Positions 20,843 to 32,815 of a stretch of 64,000 nt of DNA are shown piece after piece (within the stretch, counting starts at the first letter, position 1; each line of letters starts with the position of its first letter). This DNA is from Chrysomallon squamiferum (taxonomy: Eukaryota; Mollusca; Gastropoda; Neomphalida; Peltospiridae). A model generated the notes under the pieces. It was given only the letters and a program-made list of their open reading frames with translations. It did not search any database and was not told the DNA's origin. The translations under genes and the position numbers were made by a program. The stretch is from assembly GCA_012295275.1 (NCBI GenBank), contig CM022665.1:265471-329470 (forward strand), in the 5' to 3' direction.

Positions 20843-21021
20843 CTCCACTTCATTTTCATTCATGTCTTGAACCAAATCAACAAAATTGTCTCCCTTCACA
20901 TGTCTGATGAAATCGCATCGTGGAAACCATCTGGCGTGTTCCACGTAAGGGTTATCTCCCTGCATCCAATTTCTAAGTCCTCCGCCGCAGTAAAAGCAGG
21001 TTGTGCTATCACGTGAATTAC
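20843..21021 (-). CDS. IAP-1 exon: second half of BIR2
   Basis: Acceptor GTATATACAG joins a phase-1 codon to complete the SG-NS bridge of the BIR fold. It encodes [20 protein letters not shown], then [16 protein letters not shown] and a tail to NENEVE at donor GAG|GTAACT. The zinc ligands C-x2-C, H and C are all present. The GGLRNW...HARWFPRC pattern matches type II BIRs such as cIAP BIR3, whose groove binds IAP-binding motifs; that binding is inferred, not seen. Confidence 0.9.
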
Positions 21022-21119
21022 CTGTATATACATGAATGTGCATGTTCATAATTGTACACGTTTCTTGTGACACCCACGCCAATAACCCATACATACTGGC
21101 ACACAAACATACGCAAAAT

Positions 21120-21320
21120 TATGTTCCATCGATCTTTCAAAGATGTCAGATGACTATCAAAACGCCCACATTCAAAATCTGTATTAAAAGTTTTACGTCA
21201 CAACTAAAATGTCAGACATTTTAAATGTATATTGTCAGTAATTTCAAGTCTTATTTTCAAATGAATATTAAAATATAAATGTCTTAAAATGAATTAAAAT
21301 GTGAAACGTTTTAATAAAGA
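21120..21320. repeat. Degenerate intronic repeats, IAP-1 copy
   Basis: Same class as 12,190-12,530, within the intron that splits BIR2. Confidence 0.6.
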
Positions 21321-21331
21321 GTAACACTAAC

Positions 21332-24300
21332 CAGAGAAGAAGAAACCGGCTTCTGCCAGTTCTGTCGGATTTTGGTTGTCAGGATGTGGCCATCGGTGTT
21401 CAAAAGACGAAATACGTCTTTGTACCTCGACGTAATCGGAGTGACGTGCTGCATACAATTCCAGGGCTGATGTAGAGGAGCTTCCAGACAGAAAACCGGA
21501 CATCTGAAGGATTGGTAAATTACTGAGACTGAGATGTGAAGAACTTTGATGAGAATCATTAGAGGCAACAGCATCACCACTGATAGAACTCTGGCCAGTA
21601 AAAGAAGGAACTGTATCATTAAAAACAAATAAAACAGTGTTTGTAGCAAAATCAATGGTGTTAACAGCAGATGTTTCAGAGACTCCAAACAGTTCATTGT
21701 CACTAACTGAACTTTCAGACTCGCTCCGATTACGAAGTGTTTCACTTTGAATAGCAGAAAATTCCGATACTGGTACAGATAATCTGCCCAGGAATTCTTG
21801 TAGTCTCTGCTCAGCATTCTCACTTACCCGAATCGGTTCACTTTCTTCCTCTCCCAGGACAAATCTGCATCTTGGAGAGATCTGTCTGTGAATTTCACTT
21901 GGCTTATCTCCAGGTCTCCAGTGATCATAGCTCTGACCACAGCTGAAGCAGACAACGCGATCATCAGACCCAGTAAAGTAGAATCCAGCAGCTGCAAGAT
22001 GACTTGGCCAGGCTGAGGTTAGAGGAAATCGTAAGTAAGACGCATATCGGTCCCACTCCCTCCTGTATCTGACAGTGTCTGAATGTTCTGTTCCCAATTC
22101 ATCATTTCTCAACTGTTCTCTCTCATTACGTCTCAACTGTTCTCTGTCATCACTTCTCAACTGTTCTGTCTGATTACTTCTCAACTGTTCTGTCTCATCA
22201 CTTTTCAACTGTTCTGTCTCATCACATCTCAACTGTTCTGTCTTATCACATCCCATCTGTTCTCTCTGACCACTTCTCAACTGTTCTGTCTCATTACCTC
22301 TCAACTGTTCTGTCTCATCACATCTCAACTGTTCTGTCTCACCACTTCTCAACTGTTCTCTCTCATCACTTCTCAAATCTTTTGTCGTATCACTTCTCAA
22401 CTGTTCTGTCTCCTCACTTCTCAACTGTTCTGTCTCCTCACTTCTCAACTGTTCTGTCTCATCACTTCTCAACTCTTTTGTCGTATCACTTGTCAACTGT
22501 TCTGTCTCATAACTTCTCAGCTGTTCTCTCTCATCACTTCTCAACTGTTCTGTCTGATCACTTCTCAACTGTTCTATCTCACTACTTCTCAACTGTTCTG
22601 TCTCATCACTTCTCAACTGTTCTGTCTCACCACTTCTCAACTGTTGTGTCTCATCAATTCTCAACTGTTCTGTCTCATCACTTCTCAATCGTTCTGTCTC
22701 ATCACTTCTGAAGTCTTTTGTCGTATCACTTGTCAACTGTTCTGTCTCATCACTTCTCAACTGTTCTGTCTCATCACTTCTCAACTGTTCTGTCTCATCA
22801 CTTCTGAACTGTTCTTTCTCATCACTTCTCAACTGTTCTGTCTCATCACTTCTCAACTGTTCTATCTCATCACTTCTCAGCTGTTCTCTCTCATCACTTC
22901 TCAACTGTTCTGTCTCACCACTTCTCAACTCTTTTGTCGTATCACTTTTCAGCTGTTCTGTCTCATCACTTCTGAACTGTTCTATCTCATCACTTCTCAA
23001 CTGTTCTATCTCACGACTTCTGAACTGTTCTCTCTCAACACTTCTCAGCTGTTCTGTCTGATCACTTCTCAACTGTTCTGTCTCACGACTTCTGAACTGT
23101 TCTCTCTCAACACTTCTCAGCTGTTCTGTCAAACAACTTCTCAACTGTTCTGTCTTATCACTTCTCATCTGTTCTATCTCACTACTTCTCAGCTGTTCTA
23201 TCTCACCACTTCTCAGCTGTTCTCTCTCATCACTTCTCAACTGTTCTGTCTCACCACTTCTCAACTCTTTTGTCGTATCACTTTTCAGCTGTTCTGTCTC
23301 ATCACTTCTGAACTGTTCTCTCTCAACACTTCTCAGCTGTTCTGCCTCATCACTTCTCAACTGTTCTGTCTCATCACTTCTCGACTGTTCTGTCTCATGA
23401 CTTCTCAGCTGTTCTGTATCTTCACTTCTCAACTGTTCTGTCTGATCACTTCTCAACTGTTCTATCTCACTACTTCTCAACTGTTCTGTCTCATCACTTC
23501 TCAACTGTTCTGTCTCACCACTTCTCAACTGTTGTGTCTCATCAATTCTCAACTGTTCTGTCTCATCACTTCTGAAGTCTTTTGTCGTATCACTTGTCAA
23601 CTGTTCTGTCTCATCACTTCTCAACTGTTCTGTCTCATCACTTCTCAACTGTTCTGTCTCATCACTTCTGAACTGTTCTTTCTCATCACTTCTCAACTGT
23701 TCTGTCTTATCACTTCTCAACTGTTCTATCTCATCACTTCTCAACTGTTCTATCTCATCACTTCTCAGCTGTTCTCTCTCATCACTTCTCAACTGTTCTG
23801 TCTCACCACTTCTCAACTCTTTTGTCGTATCACTTTTCAGCTGTTCTGTCTCATCACTTCTGAACTGTTCTATCTCATCACTTCTCAACTGTTCTATCTC
23901 ACGACTTCTGAACTGTTCTCTCTCAACACTTCTCAGCTGTTCTGTCTGATCACTTCTCAACTGTTCTGTCTCACGACTTCTGAACTGTTCTCTCTCAACA
24001 CTTCTCAACTGTTCTATCTCATCACTTCTCAACTGTTCTATCTCATCACTTCTCAGCTGTTCTCTCTCATCACTTCTGAACTGTTCTATCTCAACACTTC
24101 TCAACTGTTCTATCTCATCACTTCTCAACTGTTCTATCTCACGACTTCTGAACTGTTCTCTCTCAACACTTCTCAGCTGTTCTGTCTGATCACTTCTCAA
24201 CTGTTCTCTCTCACGACTTCTGAACTGTTCTCTCTCAACACTTCTCAGCTGTTCTGTCTCACAACTTCTCAACTGTTCTGTCTTATCACTTCTCATCTGT

Positions 24301-27300
24301 TCTATCTCACTACTTCTCAGCTGTTCTATCTCACCACTTCTCAGCTGTTCTCTCTCATCACTTCTCAACTGTTCTGTCTCACCACTTCTCAACTGTTCTG
24401 CCTCATCACTTCTCAAATGTTCTGTCTCATCACTTCTCAACTGTTCTGTCTCATCACTTCTCAACTGTTCTGTCTCTTCACTTCTCAACTGTTCTGTCTC
24501 ATCACTTCTCAAATGTTCTATCTCATCACTTCTCAACTGTTCTGTCTCATCACTTCTCACCTGTTCTGTCTCATCACTTCTCAACTGTTCTGTCTCACCA
24601 CTTCTCAACTGTTCTGTCTCACCACTTCTCAGCTGTTCTGTCTCATCACTTCTCAACTGTTCTGTCTCATCACTTCTCAACTCTTTTGTCGTATCACTTT
24701 TCAGCTGTTCTGTCTCATCACTTCTGAACTGTTCTATCTCATCACTTCTGAACTGTTCTATCTCACGACTTCTGAACTGTTCTGTCTTATCACTTCTCAT
24801 CTGTTCTATCTCACTACTTCTCAGCTGTTCTATCTCACCACTTCTCAGCTGTTCTCTCTCACCACTTCTCAAATGTTCTATCTCACTACTTCTCAGCTGT
24901 TCTATCTCACCACTTCTCAGCTGTTCTCTCTCAGCACTTCTCAAATGTTCTATCTCAGTACTTCTCAAATGTTTTGTCGTATCACTTGTCAACTGTTCTG
25001 TCTCACCACTTCTCAACTGTTCTGTTTCACCACTTCTCAACTGTTCTGTCTCACCACTTCTCAGCTGTTCTGTCTCATCACTTCTCAAATGTTCTGTCTC
25101 ATCACTTCTCAACTGTTCTGTCTCATCACTTCTCAACTGTTCTGTCTCTTCACTTCTCAACTGTTCTGTCTCATCACTTCTCAACTGTTCTATCTCATCA
25201 CTTCTCAACTGTTCTATCTCATCACTTCTCACCTGTTCTGTCTCATCACTTCTCAACTGTTCTGTCTCACCACTTCTCAACTGTTCTGTCTCACCACTTC
25301 TCAGCTGTTCTGTCTCATCACTTTTCAACTGTTCTGTCTCATCACTTCTCAACTCTTTTGTCGTATCACTTTTCAGCTGTTCTGTCTCATCACTTCTGAA
25401 CTGTTCTATCTCATCACTTCTGAACTGTTCTATCTCACGACTTCTGAACTGTTCTCTCTCAACACTTCTCAGCTGTTCTGCCTCATCACTTCTCAACTGT
25501 TCTGTCTCATCACTTCTCGACTGTTCTGTCTCATGACTTCTCAGCTGTTCTGTATCTTCACTTCTCAACTGTTCTGTCTGATCACTTCTCAACTGTTCTA
25601 TCTCACTACTTCTCAACTGTTCTGTCTCATCACTTCTCAACTGTTCTGTCTCACCACTTCTCAACTGTTGTGTCTCATCAATTCTCAACTGTTCTGTCTC
25701 ATCACTTCTGAAGTCTTTTGTCGTATCACTTGTCAACTGTTCTGTCTCATCACTTCTCAACTGTTCTGTCTCATCACTTCTCAACTGTTCTGTCTCATCA
25801 CTTCTGAACTGTTCTTTCTCATCACTTCTCAACTGTTCTGTCTTATCACTTCTCAACTGTTCTATCTCATCACTTCTCAACTGTTCTATCTCATCACTTC
25901 TCAGCTGTTCTCTCTCATCACTTCTCAACTGTTCTGTCTCACCACTTCTCAACTCTTTTGTCGTATCACTTTTCAGCTGTTCTGTCTCATCACTTCTGAA
26001 CTGTTCTATCTCATCACTTCTCAACTGTTCTATCTCACGACTTCTGAACTGTTCTCTCTCAACACTTCTCAGCTGTTCTGTCTGATCACTTCTCAACTGT
26101 TCTGTCTCACGACTTCTGAACTGTTCTCTCTCAACACTTCTCAACTGTTCTATCTCATCACTTCTCAACTGTTCTATCTCATCACTTCTCAGCTGTTCTC
26201 TCTCATCACTTCTGAACTGTTCTATCTCAACACTTCTCAACTGTTCTATCTCATCACTTCTCAACTGTTCTATCTCACGACTTCTGAACTGTTCTCTCTC
26301 AACACTCTCTCAGCTGTTCTGTCTGATCACTTCTCAACTGTTCTCTCTCACGACTTCTGAACTGTTCTCTCAACTGTTCTCAGCTGTTCTGTCTCACAAC
26401 TTCTCAACTGTTCTGTCTTATCACTTCTCATCTGTTCTATCTCACTACTTCTCAGCTGTTCTATCTCACCACTTCTCAGCTGTTCTCTCTCATCACTTCT
26501 CAACTGTTCTGTCTCACCACTTCTCAACTGTTCTGCCTCATCACTTCTCAAATGTTCTGTCTCATCACTTCTCAACTGTTCTGTCTCATCACTTCTCAAC
26601 TGTTCTGTCTCTTCACTTCTCAACTGTTCTGTCTCATCACTTCTCAAATGTTCTATCTCATCACTTCTCAACTGTTCTATCTCATCACTTCTCACCTGTT
26701 CTGTCTCATCACTTCTCAACTGTTCTGTCTCACCACTTCTCAACTGTTCTGTCTCACCACTTCTCAGCTGTTCTGTCTCATCACTTCTCAACTGTTCTGT
26801 CTCATCACTTCTCAACTCTTTTGTCGTATCACTTTTCAGCTGTTCTGTCTCATCACTTCTGAACTGTTCTATCTCATCACTTCTGAACTGTTCTATCTCA
26901 CGACTTCTGAACTGTTCTGTCTTATCACTTCTCATCTGTTCTATCTCACTACTTCTCAGCTGTTCTATCTCACCACTTCTCAGCTGTTCTCTCTCACCAC
27001 TTCTCAAATGTTCTATCTCACTACTTCTCAAATGTTTTGTCGTATCACTTGTCAACTGTTCTGTCTCACCACTTCTCAACTGTTCTGTTTCACCACTTCT
27101 CAACTGTTCTGTCTCACCACTTCTCAGCTGTTCTGTCTCATCACTTCTCAAATGTTCTGTCTCATCACTTCTCAACTGTTCTGTCTCATCACTTCTCAAC
27201 TGTTCTGTCTCTTCACTTCTCAACTGTTCTGTCTCATCACTTCTCAACTGTTCTATCTCATCACTTCTCAACTGTTCTATCTCATCACTTCTCACCTGTT

Positions 27301-28020
27301 CTGTCTCATCACTTCTCAACTGTTCTGTCTCACCACTTCTCAACTGTTCTGTCTCACCACTTCTCAGCTGTTCTGTCTCATCACTTCTCAACTGTTCTAT
27401 CTCATCACTTCTCAACTGTTCTATCTCATCACTTCTCACCTGTTCTGTCTCATCACTTCTCAACTGTTCTGTCTCACCACTTCTCAACTGTTCTGTCTCA
27501 CCACTTCTCAGCTGTTCTGTCTCATCACTTCTCAACTGTTCTGTCTCATCACTTCTCAACTCTTTTGTCGTATCACTTTTCAGCTGTTCTGTCTCATCAC
27601 TTCTGAACTGTTCTATCTCATCACTTCTGAACTGTTCTATCTCACGACTTCTGAACTGTTCTCTCTCAACACTTCTCAGCTGTTCTGCCTCATCACTTCT
27701 CAACTGTTCTGTCTCATCACTTCTCGACTGTTCTGTCTCATGACTTCTCAGCTGTTCTGTATCTTCACTTCTCAACTGTTCTGTATCTTCACGTCTCAAC
27801 TGTTCTGTCTCATCACTTCTCAGTTGTTCTCTCTCATCACCTCTCAGCTGTTCTGTATCTTCACTTCTCAACTGTTCTGTCTTATCACTTCTCAGCTGTT
27901 GTCTCTCATCACCTCTCAGCTGTTCTGTATCTTCACTTCTCAGCTGTTCTGTATCTTCACTTCTCACCTGTTCTGTCTCATCACTTCTCACCTGTTCTGT
28001 CTCATTACTTCTCAGCTGTT
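21332..28020 (-). CDS. IAP-1 giant exon: octapeptide tract, BIR1, linker, BIR2a
   Basis: A single 6.7-kb exon between acceptor AATATCACAG (phase 1) and donor CTCTG|GTTAGT (phase 1). About 5.9 kb encodes roughly 245 octapeptides of consensus RSDETEQL (variants VEREQF, GETEQL, TTKELRS). The frame passes through a short transition (RNDELGTEHSDTVRYRREW) into BIR1 at about 22,075-21,848 (LAAAGFYFTG, VVCFSCGQ, EIHRQISPRCRF; all zinc ligands present), a Ser/Thr/Asn-rich linker and the first half of BIR2 (SFEHRWPHPDNQNP, LAEAGFFFSG). The exon is one base short of a continuous frame: near 26,306 there is +1 and near 26,370 -2 relative to the repeat, which ends the upstream frame at 26,348. The opposite strand is also open across the array, but only because the 24-bp unit has no stop there. 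The tract is highly charged and probably alpha-helical or extended; its role is unknown. Confidence 0.85.
22100..28020 (-). repeat. 24-bp coding minisatellite with higher-order repeats
   Basis: The plus-strand unit is CACTTCTCAACTGTTCTGTC plus TCAT. Variant units form higher-order blocks: the AAATGTTTTGTCGTATCAC variant recurs at about 24,966 and 27,029, and the CATCAATTCTCAACTG variant recurs at about 22,650, 23,540 and 25,678. So blocks of roughly 2.1 kb have been copied inside the array. The coding strand is strongly purine-rich. Confidence 0.95.
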
Positions 28021-28039
28021 CTGTGATATTACATTATAT

Positions 28040-28397
28040 TTTAGTAAAACGAAAGCCACTTCTTAATGCAGTATGAAATTAAACTACGTTATTTATTTGT
28101 TATAACTTTCATATTCTTACGAAAATTATTACATTGTCAGAGTTTGTAAAAAAAAAAAACATTGTACAAACTTTCTGTGTTTACCACTACAAATATTTTA
28201 CACATATCTGTAATTTCAGAAAAAATAAAGATAAAATTTGTAAAATTAACATCGGTTTATGGTTATAAGAAAATACTTATTTTTCACCTCTTATATTCAT
28301 ATTGTAACAAACGTTAATCTAGTAATAATAGATTTATCTTTTATTTCTTCCTGTGATCTATAATGGTCTTTTCAAAATTTATTTATTTGAAAATTTC

Positions 28398-28430
<33 letters not shown>
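28040..28430. other. IAP-1 intron upstream of the giant exon
   Basis: AT-rich, with an (AAT)n run at 28,400-28,428. No exon seen. Confidence 0.5.
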
Positions 28431-28431
<1 letters not shown>

Positions 28432-28436
28432 CATAC

Positions 28437-28475
28437 CTGCTTCAATCAGCATCTTATACATTTCCATATCTAGGC
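28437..28475 (-). CDS. IAP-1 39-bp exon
   Basis: Acceptor TCTGAAATGACAG, donor GCAG|GTATGT, phase 1-1, encoding GLDMEMYKMLIEA. The start resembles the first residues of exon A (GLTYETTEIM), so this may be a shortened relative. The exit phase fits the giant exon's entry phase. Confidence 0.6.
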
Positions 28476-28479
28476 CTGT

Positions 28480-29860
28480 CATTTCAGAAAAATAAATTGA
28501 TATAAAATTTGTGAATAAACATAAGTTTATGATTATAAGAAAAATATTATTTTACGTGTTATATTCTCATGTGATAGTTATTCAGATTAAAAAAATGCTC
28601 AAAATCACAGATAGACAAAGTATTTGTCAACGAAACATGCACATTAACGAAGAGTTTTAAGCATGAACATCTTTTTAAGATCAAATGGTGCTCCTTTCAG
28701 TAATAACAACAAAAATAATAAATAAACAAACAGATGAAAATAAACAGTAGAAAGAAACTAAATGTTTACGAATCCCGTCGAGTCAGAAATCATTCCAAAG
28801 GGTGACTATTCAAATTACGTTTGAATAAAACGAGGGTCACTTGTTACATAAAGTATGAAAGTAAACTAACAATGTTTAATCATGTAATATTGTATTTATC
28901 CGTTAAAAAATTAAATTGTAGTTACATTCTACAGTGATGTTTTCAACTGCATTTAATGGTGAACAAGTTTTCCCTATTTCTAGGAAGCCTGTTTAGCATT
29001 GTAAAATAATACTACTGACATTTTATAGCTGTAAATATTATTGGCAAATGTTCTGTTTGATATCTTGAATCTGATAAAACATGAAAGACAGTTGAATTAA
29101 TACAAATTTATATGATTCGTTTTCCTTTCTTTATCGGAGAATGTCACTGACAAGGTTAGAATATAATAAATAAATAAGTAATTAAAGTTGTTTTGAAGGT
29201 TTGTGTATTATTTTTAGTGTAAATGAAGTCATAAATTATCACAACTATTTATCATTAAACAGCCAAAAGTAACTGCTGAATTAATAAAACGCTAAGATAA
29301 ACATTCACTATCAGTTTCTGAACATGTATAATTAACATATATTTAACGTCTCTGATAGATGTATAAACTTTATTGTAACACGTTCATACTGCTTTCATTT
29401 CATTAAATTATTTATTACCTGAGAACATTTGTTGAATATTTATGGTAAATAATAAAATAACACCCATTCTTTGTTTCAGAGCATACTTTAAGAAGTCTTT
29501 TCCTACTGTTACACAACAATAAAAAAAAACAAAGAAAAAAAGGAAACATTTATAACAATCGATTTATATAGCATGATCGCGTTGTTTAATGACAGCTAGA
29601 AAAGAAAGTTTACAATACGTTAGGGCACTCTGATCGATTATCAGTTTCATTTCCATCGGCTCATCTCTCAGATCTGCAATTTCGTTAGAATGTGTAAACA
29701 TTATAAAATTAATACCAGTGGAGTGTGGATCATCACATTCTCAGCTACAATCTAAATCTGGATCAGTTTTGGCATTGTCATCTAATACCACTGGAATTTT
29801 ATAGGAGTAAAAATTATTTCCTTTCCCCCCCTCCAGTTTAGTATCTTGAATCTAAAAAAG
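28480..29860. other. Intron with diverged array fragments
   Basis: Pieces of the 1.35-kb array unit are recognisable, for example the CAGATAGACAAAGTATTTGTC region and the CGAATCCCGTCGAGTCAGA block near 28,770. There is no intact exon A or B. Confidence 0.45.
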
Positions 29861-29867
29861 TTTTCAG

Positions 29868-30200
29868 TCATTTTATTTAAATAGATCAGTTGTATTCATG
29901 ATTTATCTCGCCAGTGTAGAATGGAGATTATAACTTTTAAGGATGAATTCTTCCAAGCATTCACATATAACTTCGAAATAGACAACGTTTTTTGCTGGAT
30001 ATGGAGGTGTTTCACTTACAATACAAAAAGCGTTTCTGCATATCTGCTAACAACTGTCAGAAACAGAGTTTACGGCTATGTCAAATGGTGCAGTATATCG
30101 GTCCTTTCAATAATAATAACATAAATAAATAAATAAATAAAGACTAAAACATTAAAAGTTTCTAACCCGTCAAATCAGATATCACTGTCAAAAAGGACTA
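29868..30200. repeat. Diverged copy of array block C
   Basis: Resembles the segment found at 30.84, 32.17, 34.83, 36.19, 37.53, 38.88, 40.22, 41.57 and 42.92 kb (around CTGTCAGAAACAGAG and the following AATAATAATAAC). The plus-strand 67-codon open frame is not conserved in the other copies and is not supported as a gene. Confidence 0.55.
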
Positions 30201-30362
30201 TGTAAATTATATTTTATATTTACAAGTACATTTATCTTACAGAAAATTAAACTAACAAATTTTAATCCAGTAATAACAGATTTATCTTTTACTTTTACCC
30301 GTGATCTATCATGATCTTTTCAAAAATTATATATTTTAAAATTTTATAATAATAATAATAAT

Positions 30363-30399
30363 GCTTCAAGCACCAAGTTATACACTTCCATAACTAGCC
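30363..30399 (-). pseudogene. Dead copy of the 39-bp exon
   Basis: Acceptor TCTGAAATGACAG is kept and the sequence reads GLVMEVYNLVLEA, but the donor has been replaced by an ATT microsatellite. Confidence 0.55.
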
Positions 30400-31390
30400 C
30401 TGTCATTTCAGAAAAATGAATTGATTTAAAATTTAAGAATTAACATCAGTTTATGATTATAAGAAAATAATTATTTTTCATATTATATTCTCAGGCGATA
30501 GTTATTCTGAATAAAAAAATGCTCAAAGTCACAGATAGACAAAGTATTTGACAATGAAACCAGTACATTAAAGAAGAGTTTCAGGCATCAACATTTTTTA
30601 AGATCCATACATGACTTCAAGACAACTAGAACCTTTTGGTACATGTGTACATGCTTACCGTAAGATACAAAAAAAACAAAAACAAAAAATTATAAATTAC
30701 ATAACAATTTTGAAACAAGGACGTCCACTAATTCGAAATCACTGACAAACATTCACTAATTAAAATAAACAATAGATGTTGATGTTCGTATATTAATTGA
30801 AAGGTATGAGTGAGGTAAAATCAGGGTAGGGTCCTGCAGTTTTCACTAATTTTGTTTAAAAGGATCAGTTATATTCGTGATTTTTCTCGCCAATCTAGAA
30901 CCGAGATTTTGAGTTGTAAGGATGAATTGTTCTAAGCATCCACAGACGACATCGAGATAGAAATTTCAGCGTTTTCCTTAGATGAGTACGCGTTTCACTT
31001 TCAATACAAAATGCAAAAAGTGTTTCTCCGTATCTGCAAATAACTGTCAGAAACAGAGCTTACGGATCTATTAAATACTGCTCCTTTTAATAATAATAAC
31101 GGTAATAAATAAACAAACAAATAAATAAAAATAAAGATTAGAAAAAAAAAAAAAACAACAAGAACTTTACGAATACCCTCAAGTCAGACATCATTACGGA
31201 GGGTGACCATGCAAATTACGTTTTAATAAAACGAGCGTCACATGTTACATAAAGAATGACACTAAACAAACAAGGTTTAATCATATAACGATATTTTTAT
31301 TTTTACTACTGTCTGTGTTCTTTCATTATCTTCCAAAAATATTTAATTTAAAAAATTGTAAAAAAACAAAACAAATTAAATTGTACATAC

Positions 31391-31471
31391 CTTTTATTGT
31401 GTTGTTTTCAACTTCATTTAAAGTTGAACAAGTTTTGTGTACAATGATTTCCGTTGTTTCATAGGTTAAAT
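31391..31471 (-). CDS. Exon A copy 1 (3'-most)
   Basis: 81 bp, phase 1-1, acceptor AATTACAG, donor AAAG|GTATGT. Reads DLTYETTEIIVHKTCSTLNE, slightly different from the GLTYETTEIMCHKTC of the central copies. Confidence 0.6.
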
Positions 31472-32022
31472 CTGTAATTTCAGAAATATAGATAAACATA
31501 AAATGTGTAAAATTAATATCAGCTAACGTTTGTAAGAAAATAATTCTTTTTCACCTATTATATTCATGTAGTAGTCATTCAGATTATAAAATGCACAAAA
31601 TCACAGACAGAAAAACTATTTGAAAACGAAACCAGGACATTAATGAAACTCCACGCTTATCTTTTGGGATAATTTTTAAAACCAGGAAATAAAGGAGACA
31701 TTTGTCTGACTTGCAATAATTCGAAATCACTGACAAACGTTCACTAATTAAAATAAATAATAGATGTTGATGTTCGTATATTCATTGAAAGGCATGAGTG
31801 AGGTAAAATCAGGATAGGGCTCTATCAGCTACTGAAATTACTATATATCAATATTTTATAGCCGTACTAAATAATTGGATGTACAGGCAATTATTTCTTT
31901 GCTTTACAGGTATTGATTAAGAAATAAATACTTAAAAACAGGTTGTTTACCAAACAAAACATCAGTAGATTAAGTATATGACAGTGACTTTATAAGTTAC
32001 GTTCAAGAAGGTGTAAAAGTAC

Positions 32023-32083
32023 CTAAAGACATGAAAGATCCTCTTTATCATCTTCACCTGCTTATCACTTAGCTCTGTAAGTT
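32023..32083 (-). pseudogene. Exon B copy with 1-bp insertion
   Basis: 61 bp instead of 60; reads ELTELSDKQVKMIKRIF and then goes out of phase. Inclusion would shift the frame downstream. Confidence 0.55.
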
Positions 32084-32734
32084 CTGTAAGATGAAATCAA
32101 AACAAACATTTTAAAATTAACATCTGTGAAGTGTGGTTCGTCACACTGTTATGATTTTACATTAGATATAGGCGATGCAGTTTTCACTAATTTTGTTTAA
32201 AAAGGATCAGTTATATTCGTGATTTTTCTCGCCAATCTAGAACCGAGATTTTGAGTTGTAAGGATGAATTGTTCTAAGCATCCACAGACGACATCGAGAT
32301 AGAAATTTCAGCGTTTTCCTTAGATGAGTACGCGTTTCACTTTCAATACAAAATGCAAAAAGTGTTTCTCCATATCTGCAAATAACTGTCAGAAACAGAG
32401 CTTACGGATCTATTAAATACTGCTCCTTTTAATAATAATAACAGTAATAAATAAACAAACAAATAAATAAAAATAAAGATTAGAAAAAAACAAAAAAACA
32501 ACAAGAACTTTACGAATACCCTCAAGTCAGACATCATTACGGAGGGTGACCATGCAAATTACGTTTTAATAAAACGAGCGTCACATGTTACATAAAGAAT
32601 GACACTAAACAAACAAGGTTTAATCATATAACGATATTTTTATTTTTTACTACTGTCTGTGTTCTTTCATCATCTTCCAAAAATATTTAATTTAAAAAAT
32701 TGTAAAAAAACAAAACAAATTAAATTGTACATAC

Positions 32735-32815
32735 CTTTTATTGTGTTGTTTTCAACTTCATTTAAAGTTGAACAAGTTTTGTGTACAATGATTTCCGTTG
32801 TTTCATAGGTTAAAT
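32735..32815 (-). CDS. Exon A copy 2
   Basis: 81 bp, open, same DLTYETTEIIVHK variant as copy 1. Confidence 0.6.

Noticed and set aside
22083-26360. Plus-strand frame of more than 1,400 codons (SQLFCLIT repeats)
   Set aside because: It is the antisense of the minus-strand octapeptide repeat; it has no domain, splice context or link to another gene, and openness follows from the 24-bp periodicity.
22100-28020. CRISPR-like array
   Set aside because: The 24-bp units are contiguous with no spacers, lie in a coding exon, and the genome is eukaryotic.
12563-28020. Viral (baculovirus-type) origin of the BIR genes
   Set aside because: The BIR and RING parts are split by several spliceosomal introns with consistent phases and sit in host repeats; nothing else viral was seen.
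32343-32537. Repeated minus-strand frame starting MMSDLRVFVKF, recurring in most array units (for example 35,002, 36,242, 37,587, 42,974)
   Set aside because: It overlaps block C and its reading is interrupted by variable homopolymers (64 versus 99 codons) with low-complexity Phe/Leu/Tyr stretches. It repeats because the unit repeats, not because the frame is kept.
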